From positions 1 through 20,498 of the forward strand of contig JAMQCK010000535.1 of the NCBI GenBank assembly GCA_024196135.1: a stretch of DNA of 20,498 nt. Direction: 5' to 3'. Below, piece after piece: positions 1 to 9,164 of the stretch. This DNA comes from Pleurotus ostreatus/Saccharomyces cerevisiae fusant (Eukaryota; Opisthokonta). Position 1 is the stretch's first letter. Each line of letters begins with the position of its first letter. Position numbers and translations under genes: made by a program. Under the pieces are notes generated by a model. That model saw only the letters and a program-made list of their open reading frames with translations. It ran no database searches and had not been told where the DNA came from.

Positions 1-57
1 GGGGCCCGGGAGGAGGGTCTCGAGGGACTTGAGCGGCGAGCGCGATGAGAGACGCAT
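1..57 (-). CDS. 5' end of an unidentified gene running off the left edge
   Basis: Reading leftward, an ATG in a CACAATG context (A at -3) opens a frame of 19 codons, MRLSSRSPLKSLETLLPGP, that is still open at the window edge. Most codons end in C or G, like the real exons in the window. The 100 bases upstream (to the right) are C/T- and GC-rich on the minus strand, as expected of a short 5' leader. Too little is visible to name a family; a Ser/Arg-rich start could be a mitochondrial leader or simply a disordered N terminus. It could also be chance. Confidence 0.4.
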   Translation of the reverse strand, partial: MRLSSRSPLKSLETLLPGP

Positions 58-754
58 TGTGGCGGCGACGGCGGCGACGAGGGGGCGGGGGTGAGGGTCG
101 GTAAAGAGCGTGAGGACTGGACGGTCCAGGCGGCGATAATTTAGCGTCCGGAAGATGAAAGCACAAGAAGAAAGGAACGTGCCTTTTCGCGCTTTTTACA
201 TCACTCGGAGATCGTGACCCTTTCCCAACCATTTCACACGTTATCGACGGCCGCATCACCGGTCCCCGGACGCTCGAGCCCGCACGAATATCTGCGCCTT
301 ACTCCCACCCATTGTACTCGCAGAATAGCAGGCCTTTGTTCGGGATAGACAGTGCCTTGTCCTCCTTCTCTTATACGGTACTCAGGCCCGCCCTCCTCTC
401 TGTTCCTTGTCCAGAGCCTGCTTGCGCTTCGGACGGATGGCACCGGCCATGTCATACTCCCGGCCGCACTGCATTCGCTTTCTCCGCGAGGGTAGCGATG
501 TGTAACGTTCATCATGCATGACCCACGTCGACTTCATTTCTGCCACAGACCACGCCCGATCCCATCCCCACCACTGTACGTGCGCCTTGCAATCTATCCG
601 CCACTAGAAATCGTGTCGGCTCAAACCGCCCCAGGACGATCCTCCGATCGCCCAAACCCTCCTTGGAACGCAGGGATGGCTAGGACAATGCGAACGCTAG
701 AACAATGGCTTTGTCCAACCCGGAAATTTGCTTCCACGGAAATTCGAACTTCTG

Positions 755-771
755 CACGTGCGCTGCACGTG
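755..771. promoter_or_regulatory. paired CACGTG (E-box/Pho4-type) motifs
   Basis: Two perfect CACGTG palindromes at 755-760 and 766-771 lie 11 bp apart start to start, about one helical turn. CACGTG is the core bound by fungal basic helix-loop-helix regulators such as Pho4 and Cbf1. The nearest gene start seen is the leftward ATG at 57, about 700 bp away, so the target is unclear. Confidence 0.3.
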
Positions 772-1656
772 TTACCCTCGGCCCTGGTCCGAAGGCCGGA
801 CGCCTGCCTATTTTCCTCCGTCACGTCCGTCACCCTCGCACATCGGCATCTCAGCTCATCTCAGACCCTTTCATGGCTACCGGCTGCAGTCCCGCTCCAA
901 GACCTCCCTTCCCATGGCGACTGGCTGTGCGCCGCGCGGCGCGCGGAAAGACGCTGTGCGACGCTCGGAATAATCTCGCCCTCGTTTGCTCTTCACACGT
1001 CACGCTCCACCTCCCCATGATTAGGCGCCCGACCATTGTCTCCGAATTCGGGATCTTCTTTTGACGACCTGCAGAACGAAAGCGCGACCTCCGATTTGTT
1101 GGTATGGACTGTGCAAAATTCCAGGGCCTGGTCCCCGATCGTGCAGTCCTTGTACTTTGCTTCCGTCCACCGTATTCGGCCAATTTTGCTTTCACCTCCG
1201 AGCTTGAAGGACATCATCAAGATGGAACATTGTCTGCTCTGGCACCCAGGGAATTGTTAGAGAATTCATTCTCTTCTCTCCCTCTTATCTGGATTTCTTC
1301 CATCTTGCGCGGACGTTTACCTCCTTCCATCACAATCGCCCGACTTGTCGCTGTCTAATTTACAACGACTAATTGGCTGATGATGTGTACGCTTTCAAGC
1401 CACCGACAGCCTTCTTTTCCTTCTATTCTTCCATACTTGTTTATCTCTACGCGCGTCGAGCGTCCATGATGTGCATCCGCTATAGGGGAGGGGGTACTGC
1501 AATTCTCGCTATCTGACTGACCTGCGTACGCTCGCACAGATCTCCGGCAGACGCGCTGAGCCCTTCAGCGCCTAGCATGGGAACTCAGCCACAATCTACG
1601 CTTGATGTAACCGGTTCGAAAGGCTCTACTCGTTCAGTCCTATCTTACGGAAGCAG

Positions 1657-1704
1657 CCTGCAGACCTGTCTTCCGCGCCACATCCTGCAGACCTATCTTT
1701 CGAC
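1657..1704. repeat. imperfect 27-bp tandem repeat
   Basis: CCTGCAGACCTGTCTTCCG at 1657 recurs as CCTGCAGACCTATCTTTCG at 1684, a period of 27 bp with two mismatches over 19 bases. A weaker echo (GCGACCTGTCCTCC) follows near 1728. It lies in the gene-poor region. Confidence 0.5.
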
Positions 1705-1885
1705 GCCTGCTCTTCAGCCACCATCTTACGCGACCTGTCCTCCATCCTTCTGAGCGCTGACACCTCGCGGAGGATGGCAGCCGCCGATTCAACGGGCAGC
1801 AGACGCTACCATGTGCTCGAGGGACTTCCTGTCTTCCTCTGTCATCCTCGATGCGCGCACGCGCGTCGTATAATTGTGGACCCTT

Positions 1886-1941
1886 TCATCTCCGAGTCGA
1901 CTCAACGTCATCTCCGAGTGTACTCAACATCGTCTCCGAAC
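1886..1941. repeat. 22-bp tandem repeat, about 2.5 copies
   Basis: The unit TCATCTCCGAGTCGACTCAA (plus CG) at 1886-1907 is followed directly by a copy with two changed bases in the middle (1908-1929), then a partial copy beginning TCGTCTCCGAA (1930-1940). A minisatellite-like element with no gene attached. Confidence 0.65.
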
Positions 1942-2731
1942 CCCATCGTGTTACTTCATATCCGACCTGGCCACCTAACAGGCGCGTCTATGTCGAGTGT
2001 GACTTTCATGGTGTACGATTTCAGGCAACTATCGTCATCCTCCCAATCTAGAGGTGTCGGGCATTATCTCTTGAGGCTCCATGGGCTCCCCACCCGTCAA
2101 GGCGCCAAGGAGTCTTTGCGACGACCAGCGCCATGTCGCGCTTCTCCCCCTCTTGAGGGCACTCTACCCATTTTCCTGATTGGGGGCCCCTGTCTATCAC
2201 AGCAAGAGGCATTTATGCGGGCGCTCTGTTCTATCGCATCCATCTTCTCGTAGAGTATCGCACGCGCGCTCCTCAAGACTATCGCGGGAGGGCTACTCAA
2301 TGTACGTGCATTCCACGCAATCGAAGGCTGAATGATGCCCTTATCTGACCACGAGACGGATGGAAGGTACCAAGCCCTCGCGGAGGGCTCGCAGAACGGC
2401 GTCGAAGCCCTCGATGATGGCCGCGAGAGCGCGTATGATGAACTCGCACGGCGTCGAAGCGACTTCCGCTCCTCGGGATCCAATCTCCGCGCTCTCGTAG
2501 CCAGTCTTCGTGGCTTCGACGCGCACGGACCCATTTACCAGGCTCGCGTGGCCACCTTCCATGCCCTCGATGCCGTCCGGAGCTTCGTTACCGTTCTACT
2601 TACCTGCAGCTCGGTCAGCGCCTCGGTCGAAAACCGGCGGTGAAGGTGGCGCCGACGACGCCAAGGACAGCCCTCAACGGCGAACGTGCGGGCTTGGAAG
2701 GCCTCCAGAGGCGCTTTCGAGGATCACGATC

Positions 2732-2759
2732 GCCAAGGCCGCGCTAGCACGGCTGTTGG
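2732..2759. repeat. diverged direct repeat, copy A (copy B at 2887-2914)
   Basis: The 28 bases at 2732-2759 match those at 2887-2914 at 24 positions; the shared core is CACGGCTGTT preceded by GCCAAGGC and CGCTA. The copies are 155 bp apart. Their plus-strand translations also resemble each other (AKAALARLLV and AKATLTRLFV), which could mean a decayed repeat-containing coding sequence. Confidence 0.5.
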
Positions 2760-3274
2760 TTTCCCTTGCTCGTCAAGCCTGCGCTAGAGGTCCTCATCTC
2801 GGCGATCATCATTGGGTATTCTCGCTAAGTACGCCTCCATGAAGTGGCTATGGGTCCTAGTGCTACTCCGTTATAATAAGCGGCTTGCCAAGGCAACGCT
2901 AACACGGCTGTTCGTCAAGGAGGGCCACGATCAAGCCGTAATTTTGCCCATAGTCGTCGGCGAAGGCTGCGGTACTCCTCAACGTTAATCAAGAGAGGCT
3001 GCAGCATCATCTGAGGCGCCTCAACGGTGACCGAACCTCGCTCTTTGACGGCGCGCGTGAGCTGGAATACGAGGAGAAGCGCTCCACATGATGGACGCCG
3101 CCGTCGCGGTACGCTAGATAACCTACAGTCTAGTACTGGAGGTGCGCTTGCTGTGCGGCGCGTTGTGGAACCCTGTTGATCTCTAAATGATGATGCTCTG
3201 CTAGCACCGGCGTTCATACCCTACAGTCACGGTCCGTTTCCTCACCTTTCCGGCTCACAAATCCTACTAACGCG

Positions 3275-3289
3275 TATAAATTTATATAT
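3275..3289 (+). promoter_or_regulatory. TATA-like element in the gene-poor region
   Basis: TATAAATTTATATAT is the most AT-rich stretch in the area. An ATG at 3302 follows, opening a 32-codon Ser/Pro-rich frame (MDSSSAQSPTSPVSP at its start) that ends at a TGA with no clear donor. The leader resembles the Ser/Pro-rich first exons of the APH genes downstream, so this may be the remains of another promoter and first exon. Weak evidence. Confidence 0.25.
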
Positions 3290-4044
3290 CTGCTTTCTGC
3301 AATGGATTCTTCATCAGCTCAGTCGCCTACCTCACCAGTATCGCCGGCTTCAGCCACTGTCCGTCATGTCATGGCCATAAAGCGGACCTCCGCATGACCT
3401 TCACATCATGTCGGCCCTCGGATATCGCACCGACATCAGCAGCTTCTATTAGCAGACAGTTGCTGCCTAACTTTGGCAGGACGCACGCTGCCGACCTACG
3501 CGTATCTTCATTCACTCACTGTGTATCTTCCTGACCTGCGGTATGTCGCAATTGGCTGCGGGCGCTTCCTGTCTGTACGGTCGATGACTCGCACCGTAAG
3601 TGACCCTGACGGTACCGATGGCCTTGTTCCTGGCTGATTCCCGCGTTGACAGTCCGCATGAGAGCACCTCTGCGCTCGCCGCGAGCTCGAGCTTCCAGGC
3701 TCAAGCTCGCTGATTCCCTGCGCCCGTCGTCGCCCACACCACACCGAAGCATGTCTTCTACCGTCCCTTGCCATTCACCTCCTGCACCTCGATGTCCAGA
3801 TCTTGCCCACGTTGGTCGACTGCCTATCTGTCCACGCCTCCATCCGTGACTAACGTATAGTCACGGTTCGGCGCTGATTGCGAAGCAGGCCTTGATCGCC
3901 CTTAGGCTTCTGAATGCTCTTGGATCTCCGCGACATTGGGCACGCTCTGATCTGCGCCACCTGCATCGACTGCAGATCACCCCCCAGAAACGATGACTAG
4001 ATGCATCGATTCTCTCTGCTTTCGCTTTCTCCTTCAACGGCGCG

Positions 4045-5792
4045 ATGGCTGACTCAAACCCATCGTCGAGCTCACCGCCCAAGCCCCCGCTATTCGTCGA
4101 GCTCAATTTCTTGGTAAGTGCTTATCGACATCTATTTCCCTTTCTGAACTCTCTCACAGCGCACCGTCGAGGCCGGATGCACAGGCCTCACCACTGACAA
4201 GAAATACTACGACTTCATCGGACAGGACGGCGTGAAGCGCTTCTTGAAGCGCAGCCTGACCGAAGCCGAGTGGGCGATTAGGACCTCGGACAAGAGCATC
4301 ATCCCCGCCAGCTGCGACGTCCGCGCCCACATCCGCAATGAGGCCGCCGCCATCGCATTCGTGCGCGCCAACACCAACGTTCCCGTCCCGAACGTTGTCT
4401 GCTCGTTCGACGATGGGGGCCGGGCGTACATCATTGAGGATGTGGTGCCCGGGGTGCTGATGAGCGATCTTCCTGAGGAGGCGAAGCCCAAAGTCATCGA
4501 GGAGATCGAGGCGCATATGCGGACGATCCACAGCATCAAGGGCACGAGGATGGGCGGGTTTTGCGACGGCGTACCTTGTTTGCCCTACCGTGTTGCGCAG
4601 GCGCTTCCTAAGGGCTCTGAGAAGATCGTCTTCAGGCAAGACGTCCGGTACGAGCTGGTTCTTTGCCACAACGACCTTTCGCAACACAATGTTATTGTGG
4701 ATCCAGAGACGCTGAAGATCAACGCCATCCTCGATTGGGAGTTTGCGGGATTTTATCCTGTGGAGTTTGAGGGCTGGTTCCACAGGCGAGCGGGCCCGTC
4801 AGGCGCTTTGCGCAAGTACAACGAGGTCAGCGACGTCCCCAAGTTACTTGAGATCATCGAAGACTGCAGGGGCGATGCAAGTAAAGTGATCTCGGGGCCT
4901 CCTACGGTGAGGCCCCTTTCGCCTTCCAGCAGCTCCGCGCCCTCGACGCCGCCAGCGCGCAATCCGCTGGTACATTTCCGGTCTCTCCGCCATCATTGCT
5001 CGCTAACATTCCTCATAGCGGGTCAAGGATCCCGGATGCACGTACATCACCTTCGACAGAAAATACTACGACCTAGTCGGTCAGGACGGCGTCAAGCGCT
5101 TCATCAAGCGCAGCCTGACCGAGGCAGAGTGGGTTATCCGTGCCCGCGACGGCTGGCGCATTCCTCCCGCATACGACGTCGCTGCGCACATCCGTAACGA
5201 AGCCGCCGCCATCGCCTTCGTCCGCGCACACACCAATATCCCCGTTCCCAACGTGATCTGCTCCTTCGACGACGGCGGGCGCTCGTACCTCATCGAGGAT
5301 ATGGTCCCCGGTGTTAGCATGTCGAAGCTCCCGGACGACGCGAAGGCCACGGTCATGAAGGAGGTGGAGACGCATGTCCGGACGCTTCAGAGCGTCAAGG
5401 GTACGTCCATGGGCGGCTTTTGCGGCGTCGCTTGCCTCCCCTTTCGTGTGTCGTGCATCTTTCCTAGGGGCGAGACGCCGCAGGTCACGTTCAGGCCGGA
5501 TGTGCCATACGAACTTGTCCTTTGTCACAACGACATGGCGCAGCACAACATCATCGTCGATCCGGAGACCCTGAAGATTAACGCTATCATCGACTGGGAG
5601 TTCGCTGGTTTTTACCCGAAAGAGTTCGAAGCCGCTTTCTACAAGCGATCTGGCGGTTCTGTTGCTTTGAAGGAATACGAGGAGGTCAGCGATCTTCCTG
5701 CATTGCTGGAGATCCTCGAGACGTGTGCAAGCGAAGAGAGCAAGGGGTTCTCCCAGAAGGCGGATTTAGAGAAGGCGATGAGAGCGGCGTAG
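4045..5792 (+). CDS. tandem two-domain APH-like phosphotransferase (apparent fusion of two paralogues)
   Basis: Spliced model: exons 4045-4113, 4160-4969 and 5019-5792, introns of 46 and 49 nt, both phase 0, giving 550 aa. Each half is a kinase-like domain of the aminoglycoside phosphotransferase family (PF01636-type), which transfers phosphate from ATP to a small molecule; in fungi the substrates are mostly unknown, and antibiotic resistance should not be assumed. Half 1 has the HxDxxxxN loop HNDLSQHN (H193, D195, N200) and DWE metal-binding motif (D215). Half 2 repeats these as HNDMAQHN (H463, D465, N470) and DWE (D485). Both halves also carry NEAAAIAFVRA and the FDDGGR strand. After half 1 there is no stop: the frame runs through a Pro/Ser-rich stretch ending ARNPL, like the end of exon 1 of the third copy (EHNPL), into the intron before half 2. 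Half 2 has no ATG of its own before its N-lobe. Intron 2 has a CTAAC branch site but a slightly unusual GTACAT donor. The alternative is two genes, with the second lacking its start. Confidence 0.75.
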
Positions 5793-6322
5793 GTGTTGAC
5801 CCAACGCTTCGTATTACAGAATGTGTAGTAGTAGACGAGAATGCTCTTGATTCTGCGCTTGCCTGCCCGTCTTCTTTCACCTGGTGCCGAACACGAGCTG
5901 AAGTGCCTGCCGTGGCAGCCGAAAAGGTACGAAAAGGTGGACAAGTGGTCACAATACCAGTGACCAGAGACTGGACGAGTGACTACGTCGTAAGCAGAGA
6001 TTCATCATGCGACAGCTCTTTACGGGGACAGGGACCCACTTTTATTGATACAGACGATACAGCAAAACGAACATACTACAGGTCGACGGATCCGAAAAGA
6101 TTTTTCTGCGGAGGCCTTTCTTGAAAGGCTCCCGTAAAGAATGGCCTGGACAATCACTGGACACGACAAAAGTATACAAACACGCAGATATTGAACCGGA
6201 AGCACATTCAGACTCTAGGCAAATAGGTTGTTGAGAATACTGCCACAAAAGCGGCGCGCCAAACTATACCTTCGTGGTCAGAGGGGGTGCGCGCCATACT
6301 GCAAAGGAGGGAAACCCGCACT
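5793..6322. other. intergenic, convergent 3' regions
   Basis: Lies between the stop of the double APH gene and the stop of the leftward zinc-ribbon gene, so it should hold both 3' UTRs. A minus-strand AATAAA occurs near 6040 (TTTTATTG on the plus strand) and could serve the leftward gene. No supported gene is seen. Confidence 0.5.
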
Positions 6323-6752
6323 TTACTTCTTCTTCGGCTCGCCAGAGCAGCCCGGGCAGCTACCGTACGGCTGCGTGATAGAGATCCACTCCCCGCAGTT
6401 GGGGCAACGCACGAGCTTTGCGTCAGAGGGAGAGGGGGTCTGCGCCTCGCCTCCGACGACGCTCGAGGATATCACGTCGTCAGCGATAACCACGTCGTTG
6501 GCGAAGCCGCCATCGGCGATGAAGTCCGCAGCAGTGCCGGGGAAGACGTTCACGATGTGGTCGGCACCGTCCGAGGCCAAGTTGCCATCGGGGAGGGCGG
6601 GAGTAAAGGCGCCCCCGATGCCGGGGAGAAGAAGCGTGTCCTGGGCTGCACATCTGTGAGCGTCGAGCAGGACCAATGTCACGGACGCACTTACCACGAC
6701 GTGAGGCGCGAGCAGCCTGAAGACGAGCGAGGTTGACGGCGTTGAAGCACAT
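6323..6752 (-). CDS. small C-terminal zinc-ribbon protein
   Basis: Spliced model on the minus strand: exon 1 6752-6695, intron 6694-6646 (49 nt, GTAAGT donor, TGCAG acceptor), exon 2 6645-6323, giving 126 aa. A TATAAAGG box lies at 6830-6823, about 70 bp before the ATG. The protein starts MCFNAVNLARLQAARASRR. The middle is Gly/Ala/Asp-rich with short hydrophobic stretches (about 45-85). It ends in a CPNC-x12-CPGC zinc-ribbon-like motif (C100, C103, C116, C119) followed by GEPKKK. Another acceptor, CTCACAG 8 nt earlier, throws the frame off, which is why TGCAG was chosen. Reading through the intron also keeps an open frame, so retention would give a longer form. I do not recognise the family; a metal-binding adaptor role is only a guess from the four cysteines. 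Confidence 0.6.
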
Positions 6753-7080
6753 AGCGAAAAGGACCGGTGCGGTGGATAGCGAATCTCGACGAAAAGCTGG
6801 AGGATGCGGTCGCACTCGCTGGCCTTTATACGAGCCAGAGATGCAGTGCTCGAGCGCAAGTGCGTGTCTAATCCTTTGGAGAGAGAGGTTGTGAGTCAAC
6901 CTCATCACTCACGCCACGCAGGCGGGTGCTGGACATGGAATAAATTGTCAGTGTCGCGGAGTGGGAAGACCAGGTCGGACCATGAAGCTCGCAGCGCATC
7001 AGGCACCAGCGCCCATAAAGCCTTCATGTGGGAGCATGTCTGCATCATCGAGATGCGAAAGCCACTGCTCAATGACTCCA
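6753..7080. other. promoter of the zinc-ribbon gene, then spacer
   Basis: Apart from the TATA box at 6823-6830, nothing was recognised. Short open frames cross it on both strands without coding-like composition or splice sites. Confidence 0.4.
6823..6830 (-). promoter_or_regulatory. TATA box of the zinc-ribbon gene
   Basis: TATAAAGG on the minus strand, 71 bp upstream of the ATG at 6752. The distance fits transcription starting about 30 bp downstream with a short leader. Confidence 0.5.
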
Positions 7081-7732
7081 CTACCTATCAGCCAGCGCAG
7101 TGAAGACCTTGAACACCTTCTTGAACCATCGGAACCGAATGAATGGAAGTCGGCCAGCTCTGGTCATCGTCGCGCAGCGCCTATCGGAAATCAAATCATT
7201 CGAGACGCGGCTCACTGTCCGCTCACCAATATCCAAGGCGCTTCCAGATGCCTTGGCAGCTATAAAGCTGCACTGTGACACGGTTAACCATGAATAGTTC
7301 TCGAGACCGCCTGAGTCCTTTGTCGACTGTGACGCCCATTCGAAAAGCAAACAGTTACTACGTAGCTTACTGTCAGAATCTTCGTCGGAGCCGCAGCTCG
7401 AACCAAGGGTATAGGGGACAGAGTTGCTCATCAAGGGTGCGCGATTTAGATGCTAGGGACCGTCAGTTGAATAGAAAAGCCAGCGCCTATCTGATCACTT
7501 ACAGAGGAAGTCCAAAGAACGATGACCCTACTCAATGACAGAGATGCGTGGAATTGTGGACTGCTATGCATTCGACAGCTTGAATGTTAGTAATGCGCCG
7601 CATGCAGAAGAGGTGGAGCTGCTGCCCGTCGAGAGGCAGAAGCCCCAAGTGGGCGCCGATGTAGATGTCGTGGGGATGGACCTTCTCTGTAGTCTCGACG
7701 GTCAGATCTGGTTCGAGAATGGATTCCTCCAT
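7081..7732 (-). CDS. unresolved multi-exon hypothetical gene
   Basis: Three minus-strand exons chain in one frame: 7452-7371, 7326-7227 and 7180-7081, separated by introns of 44 and 46 nt (GTAAGC and GTGAGC donors) with matching phases 1 and 2, ending in TAG after FKKVFKVFTALADR. A further intron 7502-7453 (GTAAGT, CTGAC branch, CCTAG) joins an upstream exon in phase. The 5' part is harder. Bases 7732 to about 7595 have strongly coding-like minus-strand codons (protein begins MEESILEPDLTVETTEKVH and later reads GAHLGLLPLDGQQLHLF). A clear ACTAAC branch site and TAG acceptor then follow at 7595-7560, but there is no good GT donor before them. The gene may therefore be broken, use a rare donor, or be two things. 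A possible first intron ends at the TAG just before the ATG at 7732. No family recognised. Confidence 0.35.
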
Positions 7733-8130
7733 CTACGCACCAATAAGTTAGGGTTGCAGCGAGGAGAGCGGATCAGGAGGCATGTATGTGGAGCGTCACG
7801 GTGCGGTTCATGAGCGCGCTGTGAACCTGCCTGTAGCCCGCTGAAAGATGCCCAAGCTATTCAGCCCAAAACGAATAGGACCAGGGACAACACAGGAGAA
7901 GTATATGCCGGTAGTCCCACAGTGGGATATATTGTATTCGTGAAAGTCATCGAGTCGACTGAAAACAATGGGATATTTGCGCCTATTTACTTGGCCCCGA
8001 AACGAACGGTCACCCCGTGTCACGCACAGCGCTTGAACGGCGATACCATATATCAGTGGCGATGTTGTCTTTTCCCATCCAGAGGACGCGTCGTAGATCC
8101 CACTGATAACTCTCTGTTACCCCTCTTCCA
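7733..8130. other. divergent spacer before the third APH gene
   Basis: Contains a CATATATCAG TATA-like site at 8047-8056, about 80 bp before the APH start at 8131, and possible 5' leader of the leftward gene at 7732. A weak repeat of TGGGATAT occurs at 7922 and 7970. No coding feature is supported. Confidence 0.4.
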
Positions 8131-9021
8131 ATGGCCGAGCAATCCTTCGTCGATACACCGCCGGTTCCAAGGACTCCCCCGGAGCACAACCCGCTGGTAG
8201 GTGCCGCGCTCTTCTGTCCTCGCAGTCATACTTGAGGCTCATTTTCTGAATTTCAGCGAGTCAAAGATCCCGGCTGCGAATACATCACTTTCGACAAGAA
8301 ATACTACAGGCTTGTTGGCCAGGACGGCGTCAAGCGCTTCATGAAGCGCAGCCTCTCCGAATCCGAGTGGGCGATGCGAGACGGCGGACGAATCATTCCC
8401 CCTACCTACGACGTCGCTGCCCATGTCCGCAACGAAGCAGCTGCGATTGCCTACGTTCGAGCGCACACCGACATCCCCGTCCCCAACGTCGTCTGCTCCT
8501 TCGACGATGGCGGGCGCACGTACCTCATCGAGGACGAGGTCCCCGGCATCAGCATGGCAAGCCTGCCGGATGACGCGAAGGCCGTCGTCATGAAGGAGGT
8601 GGAGACCCACATCCGAACGCTGCAGAGCGTGAAGGGTGCCACCATGGGCGGGTTTTGTGGCGTTGCTTGCCTCCCTTACCGCCTTGCCTGCGTCTTGCCC
8701 AAGTACGAGAAAGTCACGTTCAGGCCTGACGTGCCGTACGAGCTCGTCCTTTGCCACAACGACATGTCGCAGCACAACATCATCGTCGACCCAGAGACGC
8801 TCAGAATCAACGCTTTCATCGACTGGGAGTTCGCGGGCTTCTACCCGAAGGAGTTCGAGGGCGCCTTTTACAAGCGCCCCGGCGCATCTGTGGCTTTGGC
8901 GAAGCACAACGAGATCAGCGATGTTCCACAGTTGCTGGACATCCTCGAGGAGTGCGCAGGCGAGAAGAGCGAGGGGGTGTCCCTGAAGGCGGATTCATCG
9001 CTCGCGACGAGGGTATGGTAG
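8131..9021 (+). CDS. APH-like phosphotransferase, stand-alone third copy
   Basis: Exon 1 8131-8196, intron 8197-8256 (60 nt, GTAGGT donor, TTTCAG acceptor, phase 0), exon 2 8257-9021; 276 aa. First exon MAEQSFVDTPPVPRTPPEHNPL is Pro-rich and probably disordered. The rest is one APH-family kinase fold: NEAAAIAYVRA in the N-lobe, then FDDGGRTYLIEDEVPG, the catalytic loop HNDMSQHN (H189, D191, N196) and the metal-binding DWE (D211). It is very close to both halves of the gene at 4045-5792, most of all to the second half, and shares the position and phase of the intron before the core domain. It shows what a single intact member looks like: own start, own stop, about 275 aa. Substrate unknown. 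It converges with the kinase gene on the other strand, 143 bp between stops. Confidence 0.88.
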
Positions 9022-9164
9022 AAGTACAGAGACTTAGTGGGGTTCGTGTCGGTATAATGTACAATGTGCGTAGCGTAAGAACAAGGATACGAATACAAAG
9101 CAAACAGCAGGGCACAAGTACAAAAGGGTATACAAGAATGCGGTCGATATCACGACGTACTTTT

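Larger units (their letters stand above)
58..4044. other. gene-poor region of about 4 kb
   Basis: No frame here shows a recognisable domain or a chain of exons with good splice sites. Short open frames occur on both strands, often overlapping in three frames (for example 2097-2643), which is usual for GC-rich non-coding DNA. What can be seen: the promoter side of the leftward gene at 1-57, a paired CACGTG at 755-771, imperfect short repeats near 1657-1704 and 1886-1941, a diverged direct repeat at 2732-2759 and 2887-2914, and a TATA-like site at 3275. The stretch 2330-2960 has a coding-like texture on both strands and may be the remnant of an old gene, but I cannot identify it. Confidence 0.5.

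Noticed and set aside
514..1195. Several plus and minus open frames of 80-168 codons
   Set aside because: Composition is Pro/Ser/Arg/His-rich without domain pattern, and mutually overlapping frames are open; no supporting splice sites.
2097..2643. Overlapping open frames on both strands, up to 145 codons
   Set aside because: Three frames are open at once, none has a recognisable domain, splice structure or promoter; more likely GC-rich non-coding DNA or a decayed gene.
4154..4783. 209-codon minus-strand open frame, with matching ones at 5073-5546 and 8239-8907
   Set aside because: They lie exactly antisense to the three APH domains and are similar to each other only because the plus-strand genes are. 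Codon bias with C/G at third positions keeps the antisense frame open.
4045..9021. Antibiotic resistance function for the APH-like genes
   Set aside because: APH-fold proteins are widespread in fungi with unknown substrates; the motifs show kinase chemistry but not an antibiotic target.
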